A stretch of 64,000 bases of DNA from Bacillus sp. MM2020_4 (GTDB lineage Bacteria > Bacillota > Bacilli > Bacillales > Cytobacillaceae). The stretch's first letter is position 1. Each line of letters starts with the position of its first letter. Shown here piece after piece: positions 37,255 to 45,757 of this stretch. The notes under the pieces are model-generated. The model did not search any database and was not told where the DNA came from. It was given only the letters and a program-made list of their open reading frames with translations. The translations under genes and the position numbers were made by a program. The DNA lies in contig NZ_JAANMZ010000007.1 in assembly GCF_011250555.1 (NCBI RefSeq), positions 1 through 64,000 of the forward strand, in the 5' to 3' direction.

Positions 37255-39537
37255 CTAACTTTGACACGCCTCACATTCGGTAATTTCTGCTTGCGATGTG
37301 CTTCTAACGTAATACGTAGTCTTTAGTCCATGCCGCCAAGCTTCCATATGTAAGTTTAATAAATCCCTTGCTTTAATATCATGGCGGACATACAGATTAA
37401 AGCTGATCCCCTGGTCAATGTGGCGCTGGCGGGCGGCATTTTGTTTAATGCTCCATACCTGATCCAATTCATGTCGCGCCCGGCGGTAATAGGGATAGGT
37501 TCGATGCGTTAAATCTGGTGCAGTGACTTTGAATTTAAAATTTTTCTTCTCCTCCGCATATTCAACGGAATAAATCGGGTCAATTCCATCCGTAGAGCCG
37601 CCGATTTTCGCTGTAGAAGAGTTAGGTGCAACAGCCATTAACCAGCCATTGCGGATCCCGTGTTCAGCCATGTCCGTTGCTAACTCCAGCCACCGGTCAG
37701 AACGATATTCTTTCCGCGAAAAATAGGCACCCGTTTGCCACTCGGAGCCTTCAAACGCACGATAGACTCCTTTTTCAACCGCCAATTCCTTAGAGGTACG
37801 AATGGTGTAGTAGGCAATATCCTCATACAGTTGGTCGGCAAATTCAACCGCAGCTTCTGACTCCCAGTGAATGCCTTTTAGGGCAAGTAGATGATGCCAG
37901 CCGAATGTTCCGAGACCGATGGCTCTGAACTTTTGATTGGTTACCTGTGCCTGTCCCACCGAAATCGTATTGAAATCGATGACGTTATCCAGCATTCTTA
38001 CTTGAATGCGGATTAATCGTTCTAACACCCCGGCCGGAATCGCCTTTGCAAGATTAATAGAAGATAGATTGCAAACCACGAAATCACCAGGCCTGCGAAC
38101 GATGACAATGTTTCCTTCCTCATCTTGATACTCGTTGATAATTGTTGTGGCCGACATATTTTGTGTAATTTCCGTGCAGAGGTTGCTGCAGTAAATCGAG
38201 GTACGCCCAGCGCCGGAAAGATGCTTATTCGGATTTTGTCGGTTCACTTCATCTCGGTAGAACATATAGGGAGTACCGGTTTCCAACTGTGACACCATAA
38301 TCCGCGCCATGATATCCATTGCCCTGTACGTTTTTCGGGGCAGGAGCGGGTGTGCTGCAGCTTCTTCATACTTTTTGGAAAAATAAAGATAGTCGGTTTC
38401 ATCATAAAAATCCTCGAGTCCAAGGGGCACCCCGTTTTCATCCTTCCAGCCCATGCACTGCTTCACCTGATGCGGGCAAAACGTGTGCCACTCGCCGATA
38501 CTTCTGCCATTCTCGTCAGTTTCCTGCAGTTTTTTCATAAACAGATCGGGGATGGCCACGCCGGTAAAAATATCATGGGCTTTGCGGCGTTCATCGCCAT
38601 TATTCGTTTTCAAATCAAGAAACCCGTTCATGATATCTTTATGAAAAACATCCAAGTACACAGCAATGGCGCCTTGGCGCTGCCCCAGCTGATCGACGCT
38701 GACAGCTGTATCATTGACAAGCTTAATCCACGGCACAACCCCCGAAGAGTTGCCCTTGAATTTTTTAATATCGGAGCCGAGGGCACGGACCTTTCCGTAA
38801 TAGAGCCCAATTCCGCCACCATCTTTACTTAACCGGGCAATATCCCAGTTATTTAAATAAATGCTGTCGAGCGAATCGTCGACCGTATCGATAAAACAGG
38901 AGGAAAGCTGGCCGAAACGTTTGCCGGCATTCGCGAGTGTTGGTGTGGCAACGGTCATATAGAGATTGCTAAGTGCCCAATAGGCTTCTTTTACTAGGTG
39001 GGACCGTTTAGATGGATGTTCATTTTGCATGATAGTCATCGCAATGATCATAAATCGCTCTTGTGGCAACTCATACACCTTTCGCTCATGATCGTGGGCA
39101 AGGTAGCGGTCCGCCAGTAAAAATAAACCGATGTAGGTAAAAAGGCCATCCCGCTCAGCGTCGATCTCTTTCGCAAATTCATCGATTTCCCTTTTTGTAT
39201 AACTGCCTAGTAGATGGGTAGAATATATGCCGATTTCCGTTAATTGTTTAATGAGGTGAAAAAAATCCCCGTATTTCAGCTGGCGCTCATAACCGCGATT
39301 CGTTGCCGCCTGTTGGTATAATTCATTCAAATATAAGTGGGCCGCGACAAACGTCCAATCTGGCTGGTCCATTGCAATCTGATTGACAGCATAGAGAAGC
39401 GCTTGCTGGCAGGCGCCTGCCGCATCCCATCCACTGATTTGTTTTTCAAGTACCTTCGTATCTAATTGGTATTTCTCTGAAGCTTGTTTGATACAATCTA
39501 GTACCAGTTGCATTTCATCATTTACCTTGGTGGTCAT
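37255..39537 (-). CDS. Class I ribonucleotide reductase, alpha (catalytic) subunit
   Basis: A 760-residue enzyme reducing ribonucleoside diphosphates to deoxy forms. Active-site blocks include QLSSCFIDTVDDSLDSIY with one redox Cys, NLCTEIT with the catalytic Cys loop (SNLCTE), VVCNLSSINLAKA and APNSSTAKIGGSTDGI. The C-terminal CEACQS pair passes electrons from thioredoxin. No clear N-terminal ATP-cone motif is seen. GAAGGAGAT precedes the ATG. Expression is set by the cobalamin riboswitch upstream. Confidence 0.94.
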   Translation of the reverse strand: MTTKVNDEMQLVLDCIKQASEKYQLDTKVLEKQISGWDAAGACQQALLYAVNQIAMDQPDWTFVAAHLYLNELYQQAATNRGYERQLKYGDFFHLIKQLTEIGIYSTHLLGSYTKREIDEFAKEIDAERDGLFTYIGLFLLADRYLAHDHERKVYELPQERFMIIAMTIMQNEHPSKRSHLVKEAYWALSNLYMTVATPTLANAGKRFGQLSSCFIDTVDDSLDSIYLNNWDIARLSKDGGGIGLYYGKVRALGSDIKKFKGNSSGVVPWIKLVNDTAVSVDQLGQRQGAIAVYLDVFHKDIMNGFLDLKTNNGDERRKAHDIFTGVAIPDLFMKKLQETDENGRSIGEWHTFCPHQVKQCMGWKDENGVPLGLEDFYDETDYLYFSKKYEEAAAHPLLPRKTYRAMDIMARIMVSQLETGTPYMFYRDEVNRQNPNKHLSGAGRTSIYCSNLCTEITQNMSATTIINEYQDEEGNIVIVRRPGDFVVCNLSSINLAKAIPAGVLERLIRIQVRMLDNVIDFNTISVGQAQVTNQKFRAIGLGTFGWHHLLALKGIHWESEAAVEFADQLYEDIAYYTIRTSKELAVEKGVYRAFEGSEWQTGAYFSRKEYRSDRWLELATDMAEHGIRNGWLMAVAPNSSTAKIGGSTDGIDPIYSVEYAEEKKNFKFKVTAPDLTHRTYPYYRRARHELDQVWSIKQNAARQRHIDQGISFNLYVRHDIKARDLLNLHMEAWRHGLKTTYYVRSTSQAEITECEACQS

Positions 39538-39552
39538 AATCTATCTCCTTCA

Positions 39553-39587
39553 ATAAAAAAATCCGCTCGGGAAATCCTGAGCGGATG
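39553..39587 (-). terminator. Riboswitch terminator before the reductase operon
   Basis: On the minus strand ATCCGCTC pairs with GAGCGGAT, followed by TTTTTTATT, ending about 15 bases before the alpha-subunit start codon. It is the expression platform of the cobalamin riboswitch. Confidence 0.88.
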
Positions 39588-39639
39588 AAACGGAACACTA
39601 CACAAAAGGAAAAATAAAAGCTGCCTTGTGCTGCCACCG

Positions 39640-39862
39640 TTCATCCTCTTAAGTCCCCGAAGAGGTGAAACTACTTAAGAAAGACAGGTCTCCTGACTTA
39701 TGCTTCATCCTACTTCTGAGCCCTTCCCATATAAGCGTCTATGTTCATAAACTCTCTCATACAGTGGTTTGCTCATTTCGTCAGCATTTACAGTTGCGGG
39801 GGCAGCTCCGGATTCACACCGGATTCCCTTTTAAGCCGCTAGCGGCATCTTTTCCTAAGGTA
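39640..39862 (-). ncRNA. Cobalamin (adenosylcobalamin) riboswitch
   Basis: Read on the minus strand, the leader contains GGGAATCCGGTGTGAATCCGG, GAGCTGCCCCCGCAACTGTAA (given here in parts: GGAGCTGCCCCCGCAACTG) and later AAGTCAGGAGACCTG, the hallmark blocks of the B12 aptamer in order. The aptamer lies between the promoter region and the intrinsic terminator, so bound B12 should stop transcription of the class I reductase. Confidence 0.93.
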
Positions 39863-40023
39863 AATACAATATATAGTTTTATTTTCGAAAAAATTAACAA
39901 TATGTAGATAATATACTAAAATTAATCATAGTATACTATATTTGAAATGACAAGGATTTTATTAGTGAGAAAAAATAAGGTCGGATTCAATTGGTTATGA
40001 TAAAAAATGAAAGGGGGTTGAAA

Positions 40024-40449
40024 ATGGATTTTACAATTAACTGGAAAGGGAAAATGGCATTTGGGGGTGTCACTCCATCCGGCCATGAATTTAACATGGA
40101 TGCAGCATCAGAAGTAGGGGGAGAGAACGGCGGCCCAAGACCGACAGAATTACTATTACAGGCGGTTGCGGGTTGTACAGGAATGGACATCATCTCCATT
40201 TTGCATAAAATGCGCCTTGAGCCATCTTCCTTCCAAATGGATGTTACAGGTGAACGTGCCGAAGATCATCCAAAGCGGTTCACTGCCATTACCATTCATT
40301 ATGCATTCGACGGAGACTTGCCGGAAGATAAGGTGATCCGAGCCATCCAACTATCAAAGGATAAATATTGTTCCGTGTCCCATTCCTTAAGCGCAGAAAT
40401 CACCGTAAGCTACTCCATCAATGGTGTGAAAGGTGAAAAAAGCATATAA
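40024..40449 (+). CDS. OsmC-family protein
   Basis: A 141-residue cytoplasmic protein of the OsmC/Ohr fold. The conserved first redox-position Cys is in QAVAGCTGMDII and the second in DKYCSVSHSL. GENGGPRPTELLL is a family hallmark. Members reduce organic hydroperoxides, but this YhfA-like subgroup has no proven substrate. ATG at 40024 follows AAAGGGGG; the longer frame from 39991 lacks a binding site. Confidence 0.9.
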   Translation: MDFTINWKGKMAFGGVTPSGHEFNMDAASEVGGENGGPRPTELLLQAVAGCTGMDIISILHKMRLEPSSFQMDVTGERAEDHPKRFTAITIHYAFDGDLPEDKVIRAIQLSKDKYCSVSHSLSAEITVSYSINGVKGEKSI

Positions 40450-40456
40450 AGCAAGG

Positions 40457-40485
40457 CGAAGCAAGGGACGGTTCTCCTGCATCAT
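40457..40485. repeat. Dispersed palindromic repeat (GGGACGGTTCT family)
   Basis: GCGAAGCAAGGGACGGTTCT is followed by CCTGCATC. It pairs with the inverted copy 20 bases further on and probably ends the OsmC transcript. Confidence 0.7.
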
Positions 40486-40500
40486 TTCCTGGTACTCTGT

Positions 40501-40533
40501 GAAGCGCAAGAACTGTCCCCTGCCTCACTGCCT
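40501..40533. repeat. Dispersed repeat, inverted copy (AGAACTGTCCCC)
   Basis: GCAAGAACTGTCCCCTGCC is the opposite orientation of the copy at 40457. The two together form a large hairpin. Confidence 0.65.
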
Positions 40534-40635
40534 TACTATTTTTAAAATTTACATGATTTAAATAATTTTTTATAATAGAATAAGCATGAATGGGATAGTT
40601 TACCTTGATTGATCATAAAGCCAAGGAGTTTTTCT

Positions 40636-41943
40636 ATGAATCTAGATGTTGACATTCTTTTATACCAAGTCGTAAGTGTCCTCTTGCCCATCTCCGTCTA
40701 TCATTTATTTTTTCATGAACAAGACAGTGAGCGGAGAAAACCTCTATCAAAACTTTCCTTCATCCTGATTATGATTCTAGTACTTGCGATGTCATTCCCA
40801 GTGAAGTTTTCTTCGGGGTATATATATGATTTCAGAATTGTCCCCTTTATTATTGCATTTGTGTATGGTGGAACCTTTCCAGGTTTACTGAGTGCGGCGG
40901 TTCTTTTAGGATACCGTTATTTCATTGGCGGAGATGGCTTTTATATCGTTTTGATCAATTATTCGCTTTCTTGCATCATTTTCATTTTGATGCAAGATCA
41001 ATATGAGCTTTTTAAAAAGAAAAATAAGTTGATGTTTGTTAGTTTGGTGTTCTGGGCTAACACGATCATTGTCATCCTCACGCTACTGACAAAGAATCAA
41101 TTGGCGCAAATTCCCTTTATGTTTGGGTTTTATTTTATTACATGGATTTGCTTGGTGATGGTTGTTTTTATCATGGAAAATGTCAATCAGCAGGCTGAAA
41201 TGCGGGAGAGATTACAAAAAGATGAACGATTAAATGTAATTAGTCAGCTGTCCGCTTCGGTTGCCCATGAAGTCAGAAATCCGTTAACCTCTGTTCGTGG
41301 CTTCTTACAGTTAATGCAAGAAGACGAGAATTTAAAAAATGAACAGAAACAGTATATTGAGATTGCTATAACGGAACTAGACCATGCGCAATCCATCATC
41401 AATGATTACCTGTCCCTAGCCAAACCGAACACGGAAGGTTTGACGATTGTCCATATTTCTGAAGAGGTGAAGAAGACGGTCGCACTTATGACTTCTTATT
41501 CAAATATCCAAAATATTTCCATTCAAATGAATGTGCAAGATGGGCTTTACATAAAAGGAAATAAAGGTGAAGTGAAACAGGTTTTAGTCAATATTATCAA
41601 AAATGGCATTGAAGCATTGGAGACGGGTGGGGATCTTCATGTTGATACCTTTGAAGAGGGCGGAGAGATTGTTATCCAGATCATTGACAGTGGCAAAGGG
41701 ATGACCAAGAGCCAGCTAGCTAGATTAGGGACGCCTTTTTATACAACAAAAGAAAAGGGGACCGGTGTGGGATTAACCATTTCCTTTCAACTTATTCACG
41801 CCATGAAAGGAGTCATTTCGGTAGAAAGCCATCTAGGGCAGGGGACGGCCTTTACGATCCGGTTCCCAAGCCTGCCCGCGCCCAGCACGGCTGGAAGTTT
41901 GTCGAATATGGATGGAATTTTAGATCATGAGAAAATCAGTTGA
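40636..41943 (+). CDS. KinB-like membrane histidine kinase
   Basis: A 435-residue orphan sensor kinase. Five to six membrane spans (about 1-195) of the 5TMR_LYT type, with DFRIVPFIIAFVYGG, precede a HisKA domain with His211 in SASVAHEVRNPLTS and an ATPase domain with GKGMTKSQ and GTGVGLTISF. It has no adjacent response regulator. This architecture is shared with sporulation kinases such as KinB, so it may feed the Spo0A phosphorelay. ATG at 40636 follows CCAAGGAG. Confidence 0.88.
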   Translation: MNLDVDILLYQVVSVLLPISVYHLFFHEQDSERRKPLSKLSFILIMILVLAMSFPVKFSSGYIYDFRIVPFIIAFVYGGTFPGLLSAAVLLGYRYFIGGDGFYIVLINYSLSCIIFILMQDQYELFKKKNKLMFVSLVFWANTIIVILTLLTKNQLAQIPFMFGFYFITWICLVMVVFIMENVNQQAEMRERLQKDERLNVISQLSASVAHEVRNPLTSVRGFLQLMQEDENLKNEQKQYIEIAITELDHAQSIINDYLSLAKPNTEGLTIVHISEEVKKTVALMTSYSNIQNISIQMNVQDGLYIKGNKGEVKQVLVNIIKNGIEALETGGDLHVDTFEEGGEIVIQIIDSGKGMTKSQLARLGTPFYTTKEKGTGVGLTISFQLIHAMKGVISVESHLGQGTAFTIRFPSLPAPSTAGSLSNMDGILDHEKIS

Positions 41944-41946
41944 AGG

Positions 41947-41983
41947 GAGAGGCCAGTTCCGGTGGGGAACAGCCTCTTTTTTA
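41947..41983 (+). terminator. Terminator of the KinB-like gene
   Basis: GAGAGGC-CA-GTTCC pairs with GGAAC-A-GCCTC, followed by six Ts. Confidence 0.85.
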
Positions 41984-42022
41984 AAATTACTAGTACCGTG
42001 CAGGCACCTTTGCCCCTGGAAC

Positions 42023-42190
42023 CTACACTTCATGAACATACGGCCGTTCAGACACGTTTTGTACATCAGATTCGTGAACTAATTCGATATGAAATCTATT
42101 GCTCTTCTCCCGAATTTCCAAATAACCTGAGGTATACTTATAGATCACCGCGTAAAGCTTACCCTCGTATAGCACTTCATTCATTTCCAT
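42023..42190 (-). CDS. Small hypothetical protein
   Basis: A 55-residue predicted protein, NEVLYEGKLYAVIYKYTSGY followed by LEIREKSNRFHIELVHESDV. The alternating hydrophobic and charged pattern looks like a small beta-rich domain rather than noise. GGTGAT lies 7 bases before ATG 42190; an alternative ATG at 42208 has no binding site. It stands alone between convergent and divergent genes. I do not recognise the family. Confidence 0.45.
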   Translation of the reverse strand: MEMNEVLYEGKLYAVIYKYTSGYLEIREKSNRFHIELVHESDVQNVSERPYVHEV

Positions 42191-42421
42191 TTTTATATCA
42201 CCATCCATTTTTTTAAAAAATTAAGTGATTTATATCTATTCCTTATTTCGCTTTTTTATGACAAAAACTTCTTACTCTCAATGAGAAACAGGAAATTAGA
42301 TACACTCGTTATAGGCGAAAAGAATCGTTTCTAGCGATTGATGGAGAAAACGGACAAAAATTGTTTATTTGACTCGAATGCTTTTCATGAAAGTGACGTA
42401 AAGAGGAAAGGGGGTGAGAAG

Positions 42422-43300
42422 ATGCACTTCCGTGATTTTCTTATACCAGCCCTAATGGTGGGAGCAGCCCTGTTTTCACCAGGCCACACATTCGCCGAAA
42501 AGGGTGAACCTAATGGACAGGTAAATTCCCATAAAGAAATGGTGCAAACTTCTGAATTAATGGAGCACGGGCCGGTAAAACAGACTAATGTTCCAATTAA
42601 GGTTGAAAATGCAAATCCCGTGGGAAAACCCGTGACGATCCCTGAATCCGCTGGTAAAAGTCAAAGCGCAGTAAAACAGCCGCCTTCTAAGGGCGCTCTC
42701 AAACGAGCGGTTCCCATTCAAGCAGCTAATGAAACGGTAAAAACTTTGCCGGATCGGGCCAAGGGGAACGGATATGGGTTGTCAGAAACAAAAAATACTG
42801 AGAAAATCGTTAATCCGCCTGGGCAAGAGAAAAAGTCTGTCGCTCAGGAAAAGGAAAACGGGTTTATTGATGATGAGACTGAACCTTTCGTTGAGATTAC
42901 GGTAAAAGATAAAGTAGAATCGACAAAATCGGTTCCTCGCTTCCAACCCCATGGGGAGGATTCCCACACCGTAAACACCAAAAAAGCGGCGGGCTTTGAA
43001 CCGCGGTTGCCAGTGCCTGTAAAAAAGGAGAAGCCCCCTTCCGGTCAGGAAGAGAGGCCAGCCATTAACACTGTACAACGGTCAAACAATTCGAGCAGTC
43101 CGTCAAATGATCGAGTCAGCACAGGAGTAAGCTCCATTAGCTTTTCAGATAAGTGGTTTGAATGGAATAAGTACGTTGAAATGAAGCTTGTCCAACCATA
43201 CCTTTCTCGCTATGCCTTTATGAATTCTCAATGGGTGAATGCTCCACCTTCGCCTCCGCCGCAAGATGCTCCTTTTTTAAAAACCGTAAACCGCAGCTAA
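42422..43300 (+). CDS. Secreted low-complexity protein of unknown function
   Basis: A 292-residue protein with a signal peptide (MHFRDFLIPALMVGAALFSPG, cleaved near HTFA). The rest is rich in Lys, Pro, Val, Glu and Asn with no predicted domain, and looks disordered. The last 50 residues are different: FSDKWFEWNKYVEMKLVQPY and the Trp/Tyr-rich stretch after it may be a small ordered tail. AAAGGGGGTGAG precedes ATG 42422. It lies 39 bases upstream of another secreted low-complexity gene, so the pair may be one unit. Confidence 0.7.
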   Translation: MHFRDFLIPALMVGAALFSPGHTFAEKGEPNGQVNSHKEMVQTSELMEHGPVKQTNVPIKVENANPVGKPVTIPESAGKSQSAVKQPPSKGALKRAVPIQAANETVKTLPDRAKGNGYGLSETKNTEKIVNPPGQEKKSVAQEKENGFIDDETEPFVEITVKDKVESTKSVPRFQPHGEDSHTVNTKKAAGFEPRLPVPVKKEKPPSGQEERPAINTVQRSNNSSSPSNDRVSTGVSSISFSDKWFEWNKYVEMKLVQPYLSRYAFMNSQWVNAPPSPPPQDAPFLKTVNRS

Positions 43301-43339
43301 TCGCCACGGAACACGAAAATTAAAGGAGCGAATATTAAA

Positions 43340-44626
43340 ATGAAACATTATATAAACACGAATAAAATGATGAAATCTCTTGTATTAACTGGAGCAGTAT
43401 CCATTGGCGTTTTTGCAGGTGCTCATTTTACTGAAGCGGCAGGACCTGATAAGGTGAAAGTAGAACACTCTGTTCAAGTAAAAGGGGAAAATCCAGTAAA
43501 GGCTAATGGAAAAGAACAGCAAGTACCAGCTGCAAAACCTGTAGTTCCTGCAAAACCAGCGGAGCAAGTAGTAAAGGAACAGCCAAAAGTGGAACAAGCA
43601 GCCAAATCACAAGCAAGTGTGCATGCAAGTGAAAATGCAAAGTTGCACGCTAATCCAAATTCAGCCGTCCTTGGAAAGATTGGAAAGGCTGAAGATGTGG
43701 CTGCGGAAACAACTTCGGTCTCAGAACCAACCGTAGATGTGGAAGAAACTGAAATAACTGAAGTAACTCCGGTACAAGAGCCTGCAGTAGAGGAGAACGT
43801 TGACGTTAATATGGACGTTACAACGGATGACCAAGGTACTGAAACCGAAGTGGATGCTGATGAGGCTGCTAAGGCTGAAGAAGATAAAGCAGCTGTTAAA
43901 GAAGATGAAAAAAACACAGAAGTTGAGGCTGATTCAGTTGAAGCTACTGTGGATGAAAATGATGCTGACCAAGATTCTGATTCTAAAAAATTCGTTCATG
44001 ATCGTGAAGGGATCGTGAATACGAAAGATGATGATGAATCAAATTCAGATGAAGAAGAAAATGACACAGACAAAGATGAAAAGGTGAATCCTTCATATGC
44101 TAATAAAATAAAATCTCAAGCATACGAGCATGCAAGTGACAATGCTAAAGCACACGCTGCTGCAAATGTGGCTGTTCATGCTGGAGAAGTTACGGAAAAC
44201 GTAGTTACAGAAGAAAGATCTGAGGAAACAGCTGAAGTTGTTGAGGAAGACAATACAGCGGTTGGAACAATTGCAACTACTGAATCTGAGGGAGATGCTG
44301 CGGCAGTTGTTTCAGAAGATGTTACTGTTGAAGCTGGAACGGATGAATCAGTTGAGGCCGTAAATGATGAATCCACAGAAGCAACAGTACAAGATGAAGT
44401 TGAAACTGAAGAAGTAAACCCATCTGCAGCAAACAAAGCAAATGCTCAAGCTAGTTTAAAAGCAAGCGTTCAAGCAAAAGATAATGCTGCTGCAAATTCA
44501 GCTGTACAAGCTATGACTGTAGATACCAATGATGCAGTTGTAACCGATGATGAAACAACTAAAGAAGATACAACTAATGAAGTAGTTGCAGAAGAAACAG
44601 CTGTTGAAGTTGATGCAAAAGAATAG
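43340..44626 (+). CDS. Secreted highly acidic repeat protein
   Basis: A 428-residue protein with a signal peptide (about 1-33, ending TEAA). Three related segments at about 87-112, 250-281 and 360-391 follow the pattern ANK--SQA--HAS-NAK-HA--N-AV-A. The linkers between them are extremely rich in Asp, Glu, Thr and Val, giving a strong net negative charge. No cysteine, catalytic motif or cell-wall anchor is visible. A matrix, spore-surface or calcium-binding role is possible, but none is shown. GGAG precedes ATG 43340 at 11 bases. Confidence 0.75.
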   Translation: MKHYINTNKMMKSLVLTGAVSIGVFAGAHFTEAAGPDKVKVEHSVQVKGENPVKANGKEQQVPAAKPVVPAKPAEQVVKEQPKVEQAAKSQASVHASENAKLHANPNSAVLGKIGKAEDVAAETTSVSEPTVDVEETEITEVTPVQEPAVEENVDVNMDVTTDDQGTETEVDADEAAKAEEDKAAVKEDEKNTEVEADSVEATVDENDADQDSDSKKFVHDREGIVNTKDDDESNSDEEENDTDKDEKVNPSYANKIKSQAYEHASDNAKAHAAANVAVHAGEVTENVVTEERSEETAEVVEEDNTAVGTIATTESEGDAAAVVSEDVTVEAGTDESVEAVNDESTEATVQDEVETEEVNPSAANKANAQASLKASVQAKDNAAANSAVQAMTVDTNDAVVTDDETTKEDTTNEVVAEETAVEVDAKE

Positions 44627-44687
44627 TTTTTATTTGTGCAGGGTTAAAGCATGTATTACTTATATTTACCCTATACGGCACGTATTT

Positions 44688-44713
44688 GGGGCAGAGAGAA
44701 ATCTCTCTGCTCC
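44688..44713 (+). terminator. Tight hairpin after the acidic repeat protein gene
   Basis: GCAGAGAGA and TCTCTCTGC form a perfect stem with a tiny loop. There is no T tract, so it may be a processing or stability hairpin rather than a true terminator. Confidence 0.45.
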
Positions 44714-44835
44714 ATTTACATACAGGGAAATACCTTCCACTGTTACCAGAGTGTTTTGGTTGACCTGATTTTTAAAATCATATAGTATGAATTTGAGATA
44801 ATCACAATCAAGATAACTAAGGGAGATCAATATAA

Positions 44836-45468
44836 ATGAACATATTAGTAGTAAAAGCAAATAACCGTCCAGCTTCTCAAGCTGTGTCTAGTAAAATGTA
44901 TGAGACCTTCATGGAGAACGTAGAAGGTGTGAACGTTACGACTTACGATGTATTTGCAGAGGATATGCCTTACTTTGGCCAGGATTTATTCAATGCTTTT
45001 GGAAAAATGCAGTCTGGCGAAGAGTTAACGGATGTTGAACACCGTATTTTAGCAGCAAAGCAAAAAGCTATGGATGCTCTATCAGCGGCAGATGTCGTTG
45101 TATTTGCCTTCCCATTGTGGAACTTAACCATCCCAGCTAAATTACAAACATTTGTTGACTATGTATATGCATCAGGTTTTGCCTTCAAATACGATGAAAA
45201 TGGCCAATTAGTCAGCTTAATGACTGATAAAAAGGCTGTTATTCTTAGTGCACGCGGCGGCATTTATTCCACACCAGAAGCAGCCCCAATGGAAATGGCG
45301 GCAACTTATATGAAAAATGTATTTGGCGGCGTTTTCGGTATGCAAATCGTTAATGAAGTCATCATCGAAGGTCACAATGCTAACCCAGCACAAGCTGAAA
45401 CCATTATTGCAGAAGGTTTAGCAAAAGTGGCAGAAGTAGCAAAAAGCCTTTCCGCCGTGCTAGCATAA
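44836..45468 (+). CDS. azoR: FMN-dependent NADH azoreductase
   Basis: A 210-residue cytoplasmic flavodoxin-fold reductase of the AzoR family, acting on azo compounds and quinones. Key blocks are the FMN loop VKANNRPASQAVS, FPLWNLTIPAKLQTFVDYV and SARGGIYS. GGGAGATC precedes ATG 44836. It forms a single-gene unit closed by a strong terminator. Quinone detoxification is the likely physiological role. Confidence 0.92.
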   Translation: MNILVVKANNRPASQAVSSKMYETFMENVEGVNVTTYDVFAEDMPYFGQDLFNAFGKMQSGEELTDVEHRILAAKQKAMDALSAADVVVFAFPLWNLTIPAKLQTFVDYVYASGFAFKYDENGQLVSLMTDKKAVILSARGGIYSTPEAAPMEMAATYMKNVFGGVFGMQIVNEVIIEGHNANPAQAETIIAEGLAKVAEVAKSLSAVLA

Positions 45469-45496
45469 GGCGGGCTCTAACCAACTAAAGAATAGT

Positions 45497-45527
45497 AGAG
45501 CAGTGAGATCAATCTCACTGCTCTTTT
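45497..45527 (+). terminator. Terminator of the azoreductase gene
   Basis: GAGCAGTGAGAT pairs with ATCTCACTGCTC around a 2-base loop (in practice a tetraloop) and runs into TTTTT. Confidence 0.9.
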
Positions 45528-45551
45528 TCACTTAATCTACTTTCAATCGTA

Positions 45552-45615
45552 TTTGTCGAAAAATAAAAAATTTCCCAGGAGATATTGAAGGATTTCAGAT
45601 TTCTTTGTAGAAAAT
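45552..45615. repeat. 63-bp direct repeat, left copy
   Basis: Starts TTTGTCGAAAAATAAAAA, continues with TTTCCCAGGAGAT and TTGAAGGATTTC, and ends TTCTTTGTAGAAAAT. The right copy is at 50898-50960 in the same orientation, with most positions identical. The two bracket a complete sensor-exporter operon. Confidence 0.8.
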
Positions 45616-45706
45616 AAAATTTTTTGATACAGTCATTTCCCAAATTGTCGATATACAAAGAATCTGGATAGATGATTAGTAGGATGATGCCGGCAGCCCT
45701 TTTTCT

Positions 45707-45715
45707 TGCTATAAT
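45707..45715 (+). promoter_or_regulatory. Extended -10 promoter of the LnrJK-like operon
   Basis: TGCTATAAT is a perfect extended -10 element. No recognisable -35 lies upstream, which fits an extended -10 or activator-dependent promoter. Confidence 0.55.
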
Positions 45716-45757
45716 AGCGGGTAAAGCAGTGAAAATGAGGAAGGGGGTCAGGGACAT

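Noticed and set aside
38350-38832. 160-codon plus-strand frame opposite the reductase alpha gene
   Set aside because: Antisense to conserved reductase sequence and without a start signal.
41962-42216. 84-codon plus-strand frame after the KinB-like gene
   Set aside because: It starts inside the terminator hairpin, has no binding site and opposes a better minus-strand frame.
43474-43917. 147-codon minus-strand frame rich in Ser, Thr and Cys
   Set aside because: It is the antisense shadow of the acidic repeat protein; its composition mirrors the complementary low-complexity codons.
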